Assembly (NCBI GenBank): GCA_023627715.1
Contig: JAMAHW010000009.1
Coordinates: 248,001-312,000 of the forward strand
Direction of reading: 5' to 3'
DNA from: Periconia sp. R9002
Lineage: Eukaryota; Ascomycota; Dothideomycetes; Pleosporales; Periconiaceae
Length of the DNA: 64,000 nucleotides
The position numbers and the translations under genes are program-made. Of the stretch, positions 1 through 12,000 are shown piece after piece (within the stretch, counting starts at the first letter, position 1; every line of letters begins with the position of its first letter). The notes beneath the pieces are model-generated. The model ran no database searches and was not told the origin of the DNA. It worked only from the letters and a program-made list of their open reading frames with translations.

Positions 1-597
1 CCATGATTGCGGTTCCGGTGAGGGCGGACCTCCGAGCGGGCTTATGTCTGTCGCGTGCGAAGGATAGACGAGGGGGGCGGAGCGGAATCGGGCGAGCAAC
101 CCGTCTGCTTGTACAATCTCGCTCGTCTCGCTCGCGGAGCCTGCAAACAAACGTAACGGCGAGCTGCTAAACTGCAATTGAAGAGAGGAGAAGGTTAGGA
201 ATAGGGAGAAGAGGAGGAAAAGACGGGAAGCCGAAGTCACAGATAACAAACAGAGAGAAAAAAGGAGCCGCGGCGCGCCGGTCCTGCCGATCGAAGGCCA
301 GATTGAACTTGAATGACATGGGGCAGGCCCCAAAAAGTAAATCGCCAACAAGCTTTTAGTGCATCAGCTAACGCTAGTGCCCGCGATAAGGCTTAGCCCT
401 CTTCAGCATTGTACAGACGCCATTGAGAACCACAACAGTGTATCATGAAGAAGTTATCAACACTGTTCCAAATGATAATTACGAGTACAAATAACGCCAG
501 ACAAGTTTTGAAAGACCTCGACTGAACTATTGAAACCATCATCTCTTCACTTTTTATTCCATTCACCTCACCTCCAGCCGTCCAACCCCACTCCACC
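1..597. other. 5' intergenic stretch, no supported gene
   Basis: GC-rich at the left edge, then AT-rich towards the start of the first gene. No convincing coding frame. A minus-strand ATG lies at 4..2 and could open a gene that runs off the window, but this cannot be judged. The last 60 bases are pyrimidine-rich, as in fungal 5' leaders, and end in a good start context (CACCATG) at 598. Confidence 0.5.
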
Positions 598-1080
598 ATG
601 TCCACAAACACAACACACAGCGCCTTCTTCTATGGCACCCTAATGTCTCCCGAGGTCTTAAATCGCGTCATACAAACCACCAATTCAATTCATACCGTGA
701 CACCCGCCATCCTCCCCTCTCATGCCCGCCACAGGGTGAAATCGGCGCCATACCCCGCCATCGTCCCCGCCTCGCCAGAGCATTCGGTGCGCGGGACCCT
801 AGTCTCCAACCTTACCTCTGCCGATATGAAGCGCTTGGACGCATTCGAGGGCGACGAGTACGAGAGACGCAAGGTCCGCGTTCGCATCGTGCAACTGCCA
901 CCTTTGGGTTCAACTGAGACTGAAGTGAAGGAAGAGGGAGAGGAAAGGGAGGTTGAGACTGAGACGTACATATGGATTGCTGGTCTGGATCAGTTGGAGG
1001 AAGGAGAGTGGAATTTCGATCAGTTTGTAAAAGACAACATGGGAACCTTTTTACGAAGAGAGAGCTTGTTGGCTGGTTGA
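598..1080 (+). CDS. gamma-glutamylcyclotransferase / AIG2-like protein
   Basis: Single-exon gene of 160 aa, a usual length for the AIG2/GGCT fold. What is seen: the N-terminal FFYGTLM motif (family signature YGTLM, which forms the gamma-glutamyl pocket) and, around residues 80-85, DAFEGDEYERR, whose Glu after Phe corresponds to the general acid/base of the family. Family members cleave gamma-glutamyl amines or dipeptides to 5-oxoproline; the substrate cannot be read from sequence. No signal peptide, so probably cytosolic. The ATG at 598 is preceded by CACC and precedes the YGTLM motif by about a dozen residues, which fits a correct start. Residues 105-125 form an acidic Glu-rich loop that looks variable. 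Family assignment is secure; activity is inferred. Confidence 0.85.
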   Translation: MSTNTTHSAFFYGTLMSPEVLNRVIQTTNSIHTVTPAILPSHARHRVKSAPYPAIVPASPEHSVRGTLVSNLTSADMKRLDAFEGDEYERRKVRVRIVQLPPLGSTETEVKEEGEEREVETETYIWIAGLDQLEEGEWNFDQFVKDNMGTFLRRESLLAG

Positions 1081-1555
1081 TCGAGTGAGCCCTACTCATT
1101 CGAACCATGTATCTAACCTGTCTATCTGGGTACCATCACGCAGTCGCCATTGCACCGTCACTTGAAGCACCATGCAAGAATCCCCTTTAAAATACATAAT
1201 CTCAATCATGTTGCCAATGCAATATCTTGCCGTAAAACCACGGTATCAATGTGGCCCCAATCCTATCGAAAAACTCCGTGCTATGCAGTGCCCCCAGAAA
1301 TGCTTCATAGTCCGTTTTCCATGCAGGTATATAAGGAAATCTTTCCATCTCTGACACAACTTCAGTTATCGTCACCAAAGGAAAATCTCTTGTGCATGCC
1401 ATACATGCCACAAAGCTTAGACTAAAGGACCCCAAAAGATGAAAGGCAGTGGGAAAGGTACCAACAGATCCAAACCTGCCAATACACCAGAAGAAGAGAA
1501 ATAAATAACACGTCCTACCGCCCAAGACCCTTGAGCACAGAGGCGGCAGGGCCGA

Positions 1556-4500
1556 TCAAAGTGGCAAAACCTCGTCCGTCGCCAGACTTGACGATGTCAC
1601 CCGATGCTTTGGACTACCTTCAAGTATTGATCTGTTCTTGTCGGCTCCTGATTGACGTTTCATGTCGCGACGCTCGGAACGTTGATTATGCACCATAGAA
1701 CCTGGAGGGCTCCTTTCATCAGGAGGCATAACAATAACCGAATCTGGTGAGCCATCCCGGACACTCGGCTTCGAAAGTTCTTTCGCTGGAGTGGGTACGA
1801 TAGTATCCTGGGAATCTTCGATCGGTATTGGGTCAGCAGAACTTCCTCGTAAGTCATTCGACATAGCCGTTTTGACCCTTTTATTCGATGGAGTCACTGA
1901 AGTCTCATTTCGCGACGGTGACTGCTTTGATCCTGCTCCCGTTGCATTCGACTTTCCGGGGCTTACGGTCTGAAAATCATGGATCACATCAGCACGCTTG
2001 CGCTTGTTCGATAGAACGAGAGAGGGTGATCTCGACGTAACTACAACTCGCGGGCTTGCCTTTCTAACAGATCGCTCGGATGACTTGGGCTGGCCGTCGT
2101 CCTTTCTGAGTCGAGCTGTCTCCGGCGTACGATGAGCGTGATTGACTGGCTCTAGTGAATGTACAGCTGCAGCAGTATTGGATTTGACTGTTGGTCGAGG
2201 CTCGAAGGGAGAACCCAGCCTGGGCTTTACGATCGGAGCAGCTTCCCTGGCAATTGGCGTGCCTGATTGGGAGACGTCTTCAGCCTTCGAACCGTCGTCC
2301 ATAGTAGGGCTCAAAGTCGCTATAGGCTTCGCATTGTCATCCTTGTGCTGATTGTCGGTGTGCTCGACTGTTAGAGTAGAGGGTTCTTGACTTTTCCGCG
2401 CATTTTCTGTCGCACGAGGACTCGCTGCGGTATTCGCCACAGTGTCGGAAGGTTTGGATGGAGATTTGTCGGTATTTTGCCTCGCTTTTGCTAGATGCAC
2501 TCTTTTCCTCTCATTATTTTGCCGCTCGTAAAGCTTTACCAGAAGGTCTCGTATCTCGGTCCGCATTTTGGTGGCTGACATGTCAGGCCAATCGGTGTCG
2601 GAATTCATTTCTTTCTTGAGCAGACGGTTTTTGAAGCCATCTGGATCCTTGAAGAACTGTTTTATATATCCCAAAACATATACACCGCAGTCACTGTAAT
2701 TGGTCTGCATGGGTATTTGGTTCCCTTTGGCATAAAAAGCATTCTGGTCGATGATAGCGTCCATGCCCCGTTTGGCCTTGCCTTCTTGGGCGATATAATC
2801 TTTGAGAGCTCGAACCGCTCCGCTTCGGAGGGTATTCCCGAGTGAATCCATGATAATAATACACGACTCATCCGGATCGTACCTCTTAACTGGTGGGGTT
2901 TGTTTTCGCTTGGATTTTTTAGAGAAGCTCGAAGTAGTAGTATCCTGAGGTGGTATTTCTACAGGGTCTGGATTTAGAAGGGTCGGTTTGTTTTTCTGTT
3001 CCACCTCTGCATCTATGAATTCTTCCAATGTGTCGGGTGGCGGTTCAGCAGCAGGCGGAATTTTCCCCGTGGTTGCATGGGGATCTACCAAATCCAGCTT
3101 CGAGTCTCCACCGAACAGCATCTCATCGTCGCTATTTTGCGCCTGGTTTAGGATTTCTGGTTCACAAGACGGCTTTGGAGATGTGTTGTGACTTGTGCTT
3201 TCCCTGTCATCGAGATCGACGACCTGTGCGTGGTCGGTTTCGCTTCTAACTTCCAGTGGGACCGAAGATTGGTCAGCTCCATCGATCGAGAGCTTACGGT
3301 TGATGTTGCGAACGTTACAGATAATTGCAAGATACCAGTGAAGATCTTGATTGATGGGAACCACGATATAGTCGTAGTCGAATATGTCTTCTTTCGCCGT
3401 CCACCGTGAAACACCGTCATAGTTGATGGCCTTCTTATGGCCAGCGACTTTGCGTGTGAGAGTGGAGAAGAAATGGGTATTGAAGAAATACACCTTGTCC
3501 GATGGAAGACTGCTGTGATCGAACAGATAAATCATGTAAAAATCGATTAACGAATCGTTGAGGAATTCCTCGTCGTCAAGCCGCGTAAGGTCTTGGAAGT
3601 CAATAACAGCACGACGCCGCCCAGTCCCATAAGTCAGTTGTTTACTCCACGGCTGACCGAGACCAACTCTCACAGAATACCCTACTTTCTCTTTGGGTTC
3701 TGGATCGCATTCGCCGTAGCTGGGCTGATTTGCCCGTGTAGTTCGTGTTGGACGAGTGTTTGCGCTAACGTTCCCATTCCGGACCATCGTACTGCGTGAA
3801 CCGGGGACGTTTTCGCTCGTCGACGAAGAAGCTTGGAGAGCATCGATCACACCAGTCTTCTGTGGTCTCTCGCTCTTCCTAGACTCAAGTTGCGGCTCAG
3901 ATTGAGCTGTTGGTTGGCTATCTTCTCGTTTTGTGGGTAGCGGTTTCTGGAAAACTTTTTGCATCCAGTCATAGGTCTTTGTGGTCAATTTGACTTCAGG
4001 TTTGATGCAGGCAGTCATGAATGCCTGAAAGCTCGCTGAACAGGAAAATTGCAAATCGTACTCTTGACGCACCATGTTTGCATCCCGGGAACCTAGTAAT
4101 CGAATGCAAGAGCTACCGTCCGAATCGGCGGAATTGATTTTGGAGAATGAAATTTCGAATCTGGCGGACCGAGTTCCATTTTGGGTACCTACAACACGCC
4201 AAATTTCTGGTGAACTGCCTTTCTTTAGAGAAAGGCCAGGTCCAGTCTCTTCATGACCATGGGTCCTCGCCCATTTCAATTCCCATCCAGCAGATGGGAG
4301 ATCTTCGGTTTTCTCAGTGGGGAAAGAAAGGCTCGTTTTTTCATGCCTGGAAGCTGTTTTTGGATTCTTAACTGTCTTTGGCGCAACGACAGCTAACTCA
4401 TCCTCGGAAGAAATGAGATCATCCACAACACGTCTGAAATTATTCCGGAGGTTTGGTGAACCATCATGATGTGTAAGCGCCTCAAGCCGTTGTTTTGATC

Positions 4501-5614
4501 TATTGGTTTTTGTATTCTCTGAAGAGAAATATGGTGAAACGGTATCGGCGTTTTTAGCTTGGGCACGGCTGATGGACTTTGAAGGAATTCCCTGCTCAAA
4601 TGTATTGAGCTGTAGCCGCCTGGATGTGCTTATTTTCCTCGTTTCTGGTTCGTCATCAGGGACTAGGATAGGGGACTTTTCATCTTGTCCAATTCGGCGC
4701 TTGCCGCGAATTGAGCCAGGTGACTTATCTGCTCGTGGTCTTTTCGGACGCTGGTACAATATCGCATTTGTAGCTTCAAACTCATTGGGTGACTGGAGGC
4801 CTCGTCGCGCGCCAGCGCTGTGTCCACTCCCACCATTCTGTCGAGCAGGGCGGTCATGTGGTAGCGTTGAAGGCGATCGCTGAATATCGTATATACTTGT
4901 ATCCACATCCGATCCACTGTAGGGTAATCGAGGGAGCTCATTGGAGCTATATATGTTTGTGGTTCCTCGGGATTTTCCTTTGTTGCTGTAGACTTTAGTA
5001 GCCGTATTCAAAGGTTTGAAACTCTGGCTGGCTCCCGGCTATGATGCGTCAGCGGCTTGTTGTAATTCCAATATCGCAAATGCTCACCTTTGACATTGTG
5101 CTGAGCTTGGATTTATATCCCTCCGCCCAAAACAGGGGATCGGGAACGGGTACGGGGGCGCCTCTTGATCTCCTAGGAAACATGTTTAGTCTACATGATT
5201 GACAGACTCCGCAGGCCCATATCTGACATACTTGTTTGTATCCGGAATAGATCCCTTGCTCTCGTCTCCAGCAATACGCTGTCTCTTTACAGACCTGTTG
5301 TCACCCGTCCTCGCCTCAAGGCTTGAAGAAAGTGGGCGTTTATTCTGTGAAGCTGGGGACGCCGTTAGGTCGGGTTTGGACGGAGTCGACGGCAGTAACG
5401 TAGAGGATGATGAGCGAGTAATCGTCCCACTTTCTGCGGCATCGCTGGTCTGCTTCGAAAAATGTCAGCATTGGGCTTCCCAGAATTATTCGCAACTGGC
5501 TCATGGAGCCTATGGAGCGAGAAAAGAGGCCAGACGTACGGGAGCGGTAGAAATTCCTAGAGAATCAGTCAAAAGCTTCGTGACGGTTTGTGCGGTCTTT
5601 TCTAGCAACTCCAT
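1556..5614 (-). CDS. Ulp2-type SUMO-specific cysteine protease
   Basis: Large nuclear deSUMOylase of the Ulp1/C48 family, predicted 1287 aa from four exons: 5614..5540, 5452..5232 (acceptor may be 3 nt later), 5172..5088 and 5038..1556. Phases close, and CTGAC-like branch sites precede the first and third acceptors. The start at 5614 follows an in-frame TAG. The catalytic domain spans about residues 605-965: DEEFLNDSLIDFY, then catalytic His (DLHWYLAIIC, about 694), Asp (IIIMDSLGN, about 858), oxyanion Gln (about 905) and nucleophile Cys in NYSDCGVYVL (about 911). Some 150 acidic, poorly conserved residues separate His and Asp; such an insertion is typical of the Ulp2/SENP6-7 branch rather than Ulp1. 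A WELKW...FEISF stretch near 380-465 may be a PH-like fold. Long basic Ser/Pro-rich, disordered tails flank the core. Ulp2 removes poly-SUMO chains and acts in chromosome stability; that role is taken from the family. Confidence 0.85.
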
Positions 5615-6694
5615 CGGGCGCTAGCGAAACGCGGTGAGGGCGTGCATGGGCTGATCGAGTTGGTGGTGAAGCGGTGGAGGTGCAGGTATGAGAAAGCCAT
5701 TTGCGCGTTTGCACGCACGTTGCGTGGGTAGAGGTCACCCAGAATAAGGCCTCAAAGGTTCGCGACGTCAGGGTGCACGGGCCTCTACCTCTGAACGTTA
5801 GCCTCTGTACCTCTCAATCCGGTGAAGGCGGGACACCTTGAGCCCACCAACTCCAGAACTTGAATGTCTCGACGATTCAAACATCCACGAGGTCCTCTTT
5901 ATATAGTTAGATTTTACTCTGTTTATCTTGTATTTTCTATCTGTCTTTTATTCACGTCTAGGTACATCGCAAGAGCACTTTCCTAAAAGAGCTGCCTAAG
6001 TGTGCCCAGGTGTTCACATGCACTTAGGTGGGAAATATCCCGCACTGTCAAGGCACTCTTTCTACTAGGTATGTCTACTTTATATTAGATACCTTCTGTA
6101 GTATTTTTATTTCGGTGGATACTCTTATGTAGATAATAACGGAGTACTACCTAGTTCAAAAAAGGTCCAAAGGAATACTCTGTAGTATGTTAATTGAAGA
6201 TCAATATTTACATAGGTATAGTCTAAAGCAGCAAAACTTGGAAAAAATAATAACACTCATAGACATACCATCCTAGGATTCTACTGACTTCTTATAGAAT
6301 AGTGATCTTAGGGAGGAAAGGTCTTCAAAGTGTTGTGAGTGCGGGGAATTTGCACACCTGGCTCACATGCACATATATTATACGTTCAAAAACATTGATC
6401 AACGCACTCATGAAAACGATCAAGACCATGGATGGGCGGAAGAAAGAGTCGTATCTCCATTGACTCATTTCGTATTCACATTCATGTTCGGCATAAAGCA
6501 TTCCGTTGAACCATCGGTAAGCCTACCAGAGCACGCACCATCGCTACCAAAGCCTGCAATGGCTGTAGCAGTAGAATACAAGGGGTCTTCGAGACGAGGT
6601 TACCTCTCAAAGGAAGCTAAAGAGCGGTAACCAAAAGGGAAAAAAAAACTGTCAGATAACACCATATGCATGGCGTAGCCCAAGGTCACACACG
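5615..6694. other. AT-rich intergenic stretch
   Basis: Upstream region of the Ulp2-like gene and 3' side of the eIF4E gene. From about 5930 it turns AT-rich, with many short TAGGTA/ACCTAG motifs common in pleosporalean intergenic DNA. A plus-strand frame at 6367-6630 (87 codons) has no recognisable domain and looks fortuitous. Confidence 0.5.
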
Positions 6695-7759
6695 CTATGA
6701 GGTAACCTTTTCCTTTGATTCGTCCGCAGTGGGCAATCGCCGCTTATCCTGATGACCCTTGTCCTGTCGTGCTTGATCAATTGCACTTCTTTGTGCAATG
6801 CTCTCGTCGTGACTACGCCAGATAATGTTGGTACCCTCGGGAAGGTTGAGGACGCGCTTGACCGTTTCGCTAGTAGTATCATAAGAACATGTTCGGTTGA
6901 AAAGAAGAAGCACCAGCTTCAAATAAAGAACTTACCGGATTTTGATGTTACGGCCACCATCGTTCTTGGTCCAGATGCTAAAGACATCTTCGCCGCTTCG
7001 TACGCTGAGCACAAATCCGCACACCTCGTCAGTTGCCTCCATGAACTGATCACCGATCAATGCCATGAGCAACTCTTCCCAATAACGGTCGGCAACGCCC
7101 TTCTTTAAGCGCATGATCCACTTCCCGCCCCTCTTGTTCTCCTCGTCTTCCCATACCGGGCGGATGCCCTCTTTAAAGAAATGATAATCAGAGACGGTCG
7201 GCAGTGTCGATGGTCGGTTGAGATGAATAAAAGTCTTCCAAAAGTCTTGCGCGGTGCTCATGCGACACAAGGGTTTGGTGGATTTTTCGTAATCGGAGTT
7301 CTTGGGCGTAGGGGGGCGATACCAGATCACCCAGGTGTACTTGAGCGGCCACGGCGCACTGACATCTGGAGGAGCTGACGAGCTCGCCGCCTCTTCCGAG
7401 GTAGCTGTGGACAGCGATTCCTTTCGGGAGCTGCTCACGACCTTGCTCGTCTTCTCTTTCTTCTCGCCAGGTGTCGATGGGTTGCCCGTTGCCACCGCCT
7501 TGAAATCAAATGCGGTGCCGGGCGTCTTGGGGGTCTTGCTGGCGGATCCAAACGAAGCGAATGCGCCTGATCCCAGACCAAAGGCGGAAGAGCCGGCAGT
7601 TGTAGGCGAAGCAAGCCCGCTACCAGTTATGGGAGAGTTGATGGCGTTGAAGGGGTTGCGGCCGCCGTGGGAGGATGTATCGCCACCAAAGCGCTTGGTG
7701 GCAGAGAAATTGCGTTGAGAAGAATCAGACCGGTCACTATGGTTTCCCGAGTGGGACAT
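6695..7759 (-). CDS. eukaryotic translation initiation factor 4E (cap-binding protein)
   Basis: 332 aa from two exons, 7759..6936 and 6869..6695, with a 66-nt intron (GTAAGT donor) that joins the CG|C of an Arg codon. The eIF4E core begins near residue 132. Seen are PLKYTWVIWYRPP, the DFWKTFIHLNRPS segment, GIRPVWEDEENKRGGKW (second cap-stacking Trp, conserved Glu, cap-loop Lys/Arg), the DRYWEELLMALIGDQF helix that contacts eIF4G/4E-BP, and, in the second exon, the TNIIWRSHDESI terminus. The Tyr at WY in the first cap position (class I has WF/W) suggests a class II/4EHP-like member, so it may regulate translation instead of being the main factor. The first 130 residues are Ser/Gly/Ala-rich with FG-like dipeptides and are probably disordered. 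Cytosolic mRNA 5'-cap binding is inferred from the family. Confidence 0.88.
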
Positions 7760-9089
7760 GGATAAGGAAAGCTTGCTGGTGCTGTGCGCGTGTGGTCAGT
7801 CTTGCATTACAGGGAGAAGGAAATGGCGGGGGGTGTCGCGCGAGCGTACTTGGATCGGCGAGTCCATAGATTATCCTTGCTATCCATTGGCCGGTATCAG
7901 GTTACGAGAGGGGAAGATTAGGACGCGGGGAGCAGGCTCAAGCTTGGTGGAATAAAAGAGCGAACAAGCAGAAGCAGCGGGCCAATGGCCGGGAGAACAG
8001 CGGGGAATGCGGCGATGGACTTGGTTGGAAGGGCGACAGAGCGGGCGTCGGTGTGCGAGTGTCTAGAAATGTGCTCTGCGGGTCTCGGGTATGGATAGAG
8101 CGGTAGACGGCGGTGGAAAGCTGGAGGCGAGAGGATGGGAACGGTGTGATGTGGTATGGTGCGGTGCGGTGTGGAGTGCGTGGTGATGTCTTTGGGATAG
8201 TGAACAAGAAAACGTTTGTGAGGTTTGGCGCCAACTGAAAGAAAGCCAGTCAGGTCTCAGGTCAGGTCCACTTGCAAGCGCGCGCATGCTGCGCTTCCCA
8301 ACTAGGCATAGCGGCCCGTGCCAACCAGACAAGAAAAAAAAAACCGTGTTCCCGCCCTTCTCTTCTTCTTTTCTTCTTTACAACAGCGGCCTCTCACTCA
8401 AATCATCGCCAGCTCGACGCAACCCACTCAGCTGGCGACTCCGATCGAGGCCTAGAATGGCACTCCTCTTCTAAAACCATCATCACGAGGGTCGCTTCGG
8501 CTGGCTCCATGATGCGGTGATGACCTGAAAGCAGGGACATGCATGCTTTTTCTCCACGAATCGACCTTTGCGTGAACCTTCGCAGCCCTTCAGAGGCTCT
8601 CCCTTTGATGGCTGGCCATGTCTGTATGTATACTGTCGTTGTTTCCAGCCCACATGTCTCGCGATGACTGTCCATGTTGGACAATCACTTCTGGTAGTCT
8701 GCACTCAACCAGGATCTACACGTCGCTCGAGAGCGATTCCTTGGTCGAGCATGAAGTTCTAAGGCAAAGTCTGATGGACATGCACATACCCCAGTCGCAC
8801 AAGATGGCTCTGCTGTGTCGAATCATGCTAATTTTGAGCAACGTAGCAAACGCAGGGGTAGCTCAATCACTGTGATACGCATGTACTTCACAGGGTAGCT
8901 TGACATGGTCGTGGCATGTCACCATCATTAGTCTCTTCTGGGCCTCAAGATATCACTCATGATAAATAAATGTTTTAATAGAATAGTACGAATCAGCTGT
9001 CTAAGAGTCCAAGATAAAATGTATACCTAATCTATCGTAAGAAAACTGCGCAGGTGCTCAAATATTAACCCGATGTTTGCGTCTACATC
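7760..9089. other. intergenic, leader of the eIF4E gene and 3' flank of the chitinase
   Basis: No gene supported. The stretch 8100-8200 is rich in GGTGTGATGTGG-like GT repeats. The part near 8900-9080 is AT-rich and probably holds the 3' UTR of the following minus-strand gene. Confidence 0.45.
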
Positions 9090-12000
9090 TCACAAATCCG
9101 CATTAGGATCCAGTCGCCACGTAACGCAATCTCCAACGACACGACCACCCTGCTTTCTGTTCTCCCCATTTGTATCGCATTTATCGATAATTTTTTTAAA
9201 CACCGTCTTGCACTGGTCTACGTCCACTTTCCACTCACAACCCGAGCCAGAATTGATTTCGACGAAGCCAACAATTTCCACTGGCACAACTTCGTTGGCG
9301 TCCAAGGAGAACTTTCTCTTAATCTCGCCCGGGTTCCACTTCTCCGTCAGTGTTTTGCCCTTGAGGTAATCGTTGCAAATTGCGTCGGCGACATTGATCA
9401 TGCGCGCGCGTCTCGTCCACTGGCCGCTGTCATAGCATTTTATCTCATCTTTGCTGAAGTCGGGTGTTTTGGCGGGAGGTGGTACAAATGTAGTGGTCGT
9501 TGTCAAAGAAATCGATCGTGTTGGCGTCACTGTTATAAAGGTGGTGGTAGTGGTGCGTCCAGGATCCGAGCTAGGCGGTCGATAAGCGCAGAAGTCTTCC
9601 TCGTCCTCTTCATCCTCCTCTTCCTCGTCATCTCCTGGGCCTGGTGGTGGGGGAATAATGAGGCCTGGGCCGGATGTCGGGCCCGGCCCTGGAGGTAAGC
9701 AAGTGAGTGTTGGCCAGGCGCATGGGGTGGTCGTTGGCTTGGGAGGGCCAAAGCTAATGGTAATTGGAGGAATAGATATTTTTGGGGGAGGAGGTGGGCA
9801 GAATGGAAATAGGCAGCCTCCATCGTCTGGATCGCTTGATGCGGATGGAGGAGGCCGGGTCGTTCGAACAGTGCCACTCGATGTATATTTAACATCAGGC
9901 CAAGTGGTGGAGCGGCTAATTGTAACACTAGAGGTCCGCCGGATGCCATCTATATCTGTGCAGGATGACGTACCGCTGGTGCTACAAGCATTTCGCCCGT
10001 TTACAACAATAGTGGTAGGAGCCCATGAACTAACCGTCAAAGGTGGGAATGTAAGCGTCGTTTTTATGGTGTCATTCTCGGTGACCGTAATTCGGGGATA
10101 GTCGACTGTAGAGGTGAAGGAAGTGTAAGGAGGCAAAACTAAAGTGCAGGGGAAGAAACATTGCGCGGATGGATTCGGATCGTTCCATATTTCTGGAGAT
10201 AACCAGACCAGATTTGACGAGTTCGAACTTTGATCATCGCCTTCACCTTCGCGCAGTGACGTTCCGGGTCCAATCACAAAAGGCTGAGAAAACACGGTGC
10301 CTTGTGGTATGATGACTTCTCTGGGGAGTGGTTGATTCGCTGGGATGGTGTTTCCATCACGATCTTTGAATGATTCGGGCGGGATAAACCCGGCCGGCAA
10401 CGGGATGTCCATGGGAGTAGGCACGCCCGCAGGTATGAGAATCGGATTCCCGACTGACCCACCCGAGCCGCAGCATGTTGAAGTGATGAGGCGGAAGAAG
10501 CTGCACTGTTCGCACTTTTCAGCGCCCGGACCCTGCGGCGAATTCTGATCCCCGCCATTAGGCAAGCGAGGAATGTCAGTGGCAGCGCCTGGATTGAGTG
10601 TAAACGTCTCGCCGCGAGGGACCGTAGTATGGGCCATGGGAATCACAGTCGCTGACTCCGGGGACTTGTGATTGTTAGGATCTCCCAAACCTATGCCATG
10701 CTCGTCATCAAAGTCAATAGACCAGATCATGATACCTCCGAGGCAAAGAGAATCAGCAAATGACTCCTTCATGGCATAAGTATCGGCGTCATCATAGCCT
10801 ACCCAGCTATTGCCTTGGTACGTGAAGTACTTCACCATGGCTGTCTCGTTGAGGTAGGGAGTGATACCTTCAGTCTCGATTATTCCTCTGATTTCTCGAT
10901 TCGAAAGAACTCCAGGGAAATTGGTACACGAGCCAGCCGCACCACCTTTCCCGGGAACAAAACTGCAGCCCATCATACCACAGCTCGGATCTACTAGCGT
11001 GTATGTTCGTCCATAGTACGCAAGGCCTATCACGATCTTTGACGGATCGACACCATCGAACCATAGGGGCTTGATATTTTTCTCAATCTCAGTAATGTCG
11101 GTTTGAGGCCTTACTTTCGAGCCCAAGGTTTTGACGTCTGTATCCCATGGGCCGTGAAGGTCGTAGCTATAGTAAAAAGGTCAGCCCCATCTTCCAAAAC
11201 AAAAGCAGCTGTCTCACCTCATGAAGCCCATCCAATCTACATAATTCTGCATGGCAGCGGGTTTGAATCCTCGAAGGTACCAGTAATCAGGAGCAAGAGT
11301 TAGACTGCTGCCAAAACGACCCCCGAACTGTTCTTTCATCTCTTTCATGAGAAGAACAAGGTTGTCAGTGTCTTCCTTGCGGCCACCACGCTTAGGTTCT
11401 GCAGGATATTCTCAATCTATGTCCGCACCCTGGAAGCCATAAGTTTCCATGAACTTTATCAAAGACTGAATGAAGCTCCGCCGATTTGATTGGGTCGACA
11501 CCATATCACTGTAGGCGTTGTATGTCGCAGTGTCTGGATCGTTAAATGACCACTGCTCATGTTTAGCATTTGACATTCCCAAGTTTGATCATGACTTACA
11601 CCACCGACGGCTATCCAAGTCTGAAGCCCATTTCGCTTCAGTGCAGTGAACTCTCCGTACGAATTGACATCATCAGAATGCATTGGCATCAACTCGAAGG
11701 TTTGGGGGTGGAAAAAGGCGAATGCGTAGAGCAAATGGCTGATTCCCCGAGTGTTGATCTGTCGGGGTGAAACTCTGTCGCACAAACGCTCTCTCGTGTT
11801 CCATCCTTGATAGTATCCAATTCGACGTGCTTTGGATGTCCCGGAATTTTTTCCGCACGAGGGTGAAGGCTTGATCTCGCAAGAGCCGTATCCTTGTTGG
11901 CAAGGTCTGCAATATGTCAGAGTGAAGCACTTTCAATCACCACGAAACTGAACTTACGTCTTCCCAATTGTCGGTTCCGGGTCTTTGCAGTGTACATCCT

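Noticed and set aside
1150..1525. Short overlapping frames on both strands after the first gene
   Set aside because: They overlap each other on opposite strands, carry no domain and fall in the 3' flanks of two convergent genes.
6367..6630. 87-codon plus-strand frame in AT-rich intergenic DNA
   Set aside because: No domain, no splice partner and poor start context; fortuitous.
11380..11450. Explaining the TGA in the GH18 motif by an intron or by selenocysteine
   Set aside because: Any GT-AG pair spanning the TGA would delete the catalytic residues, and ascomycete fungi of this kind lack selenocysteine machinery.
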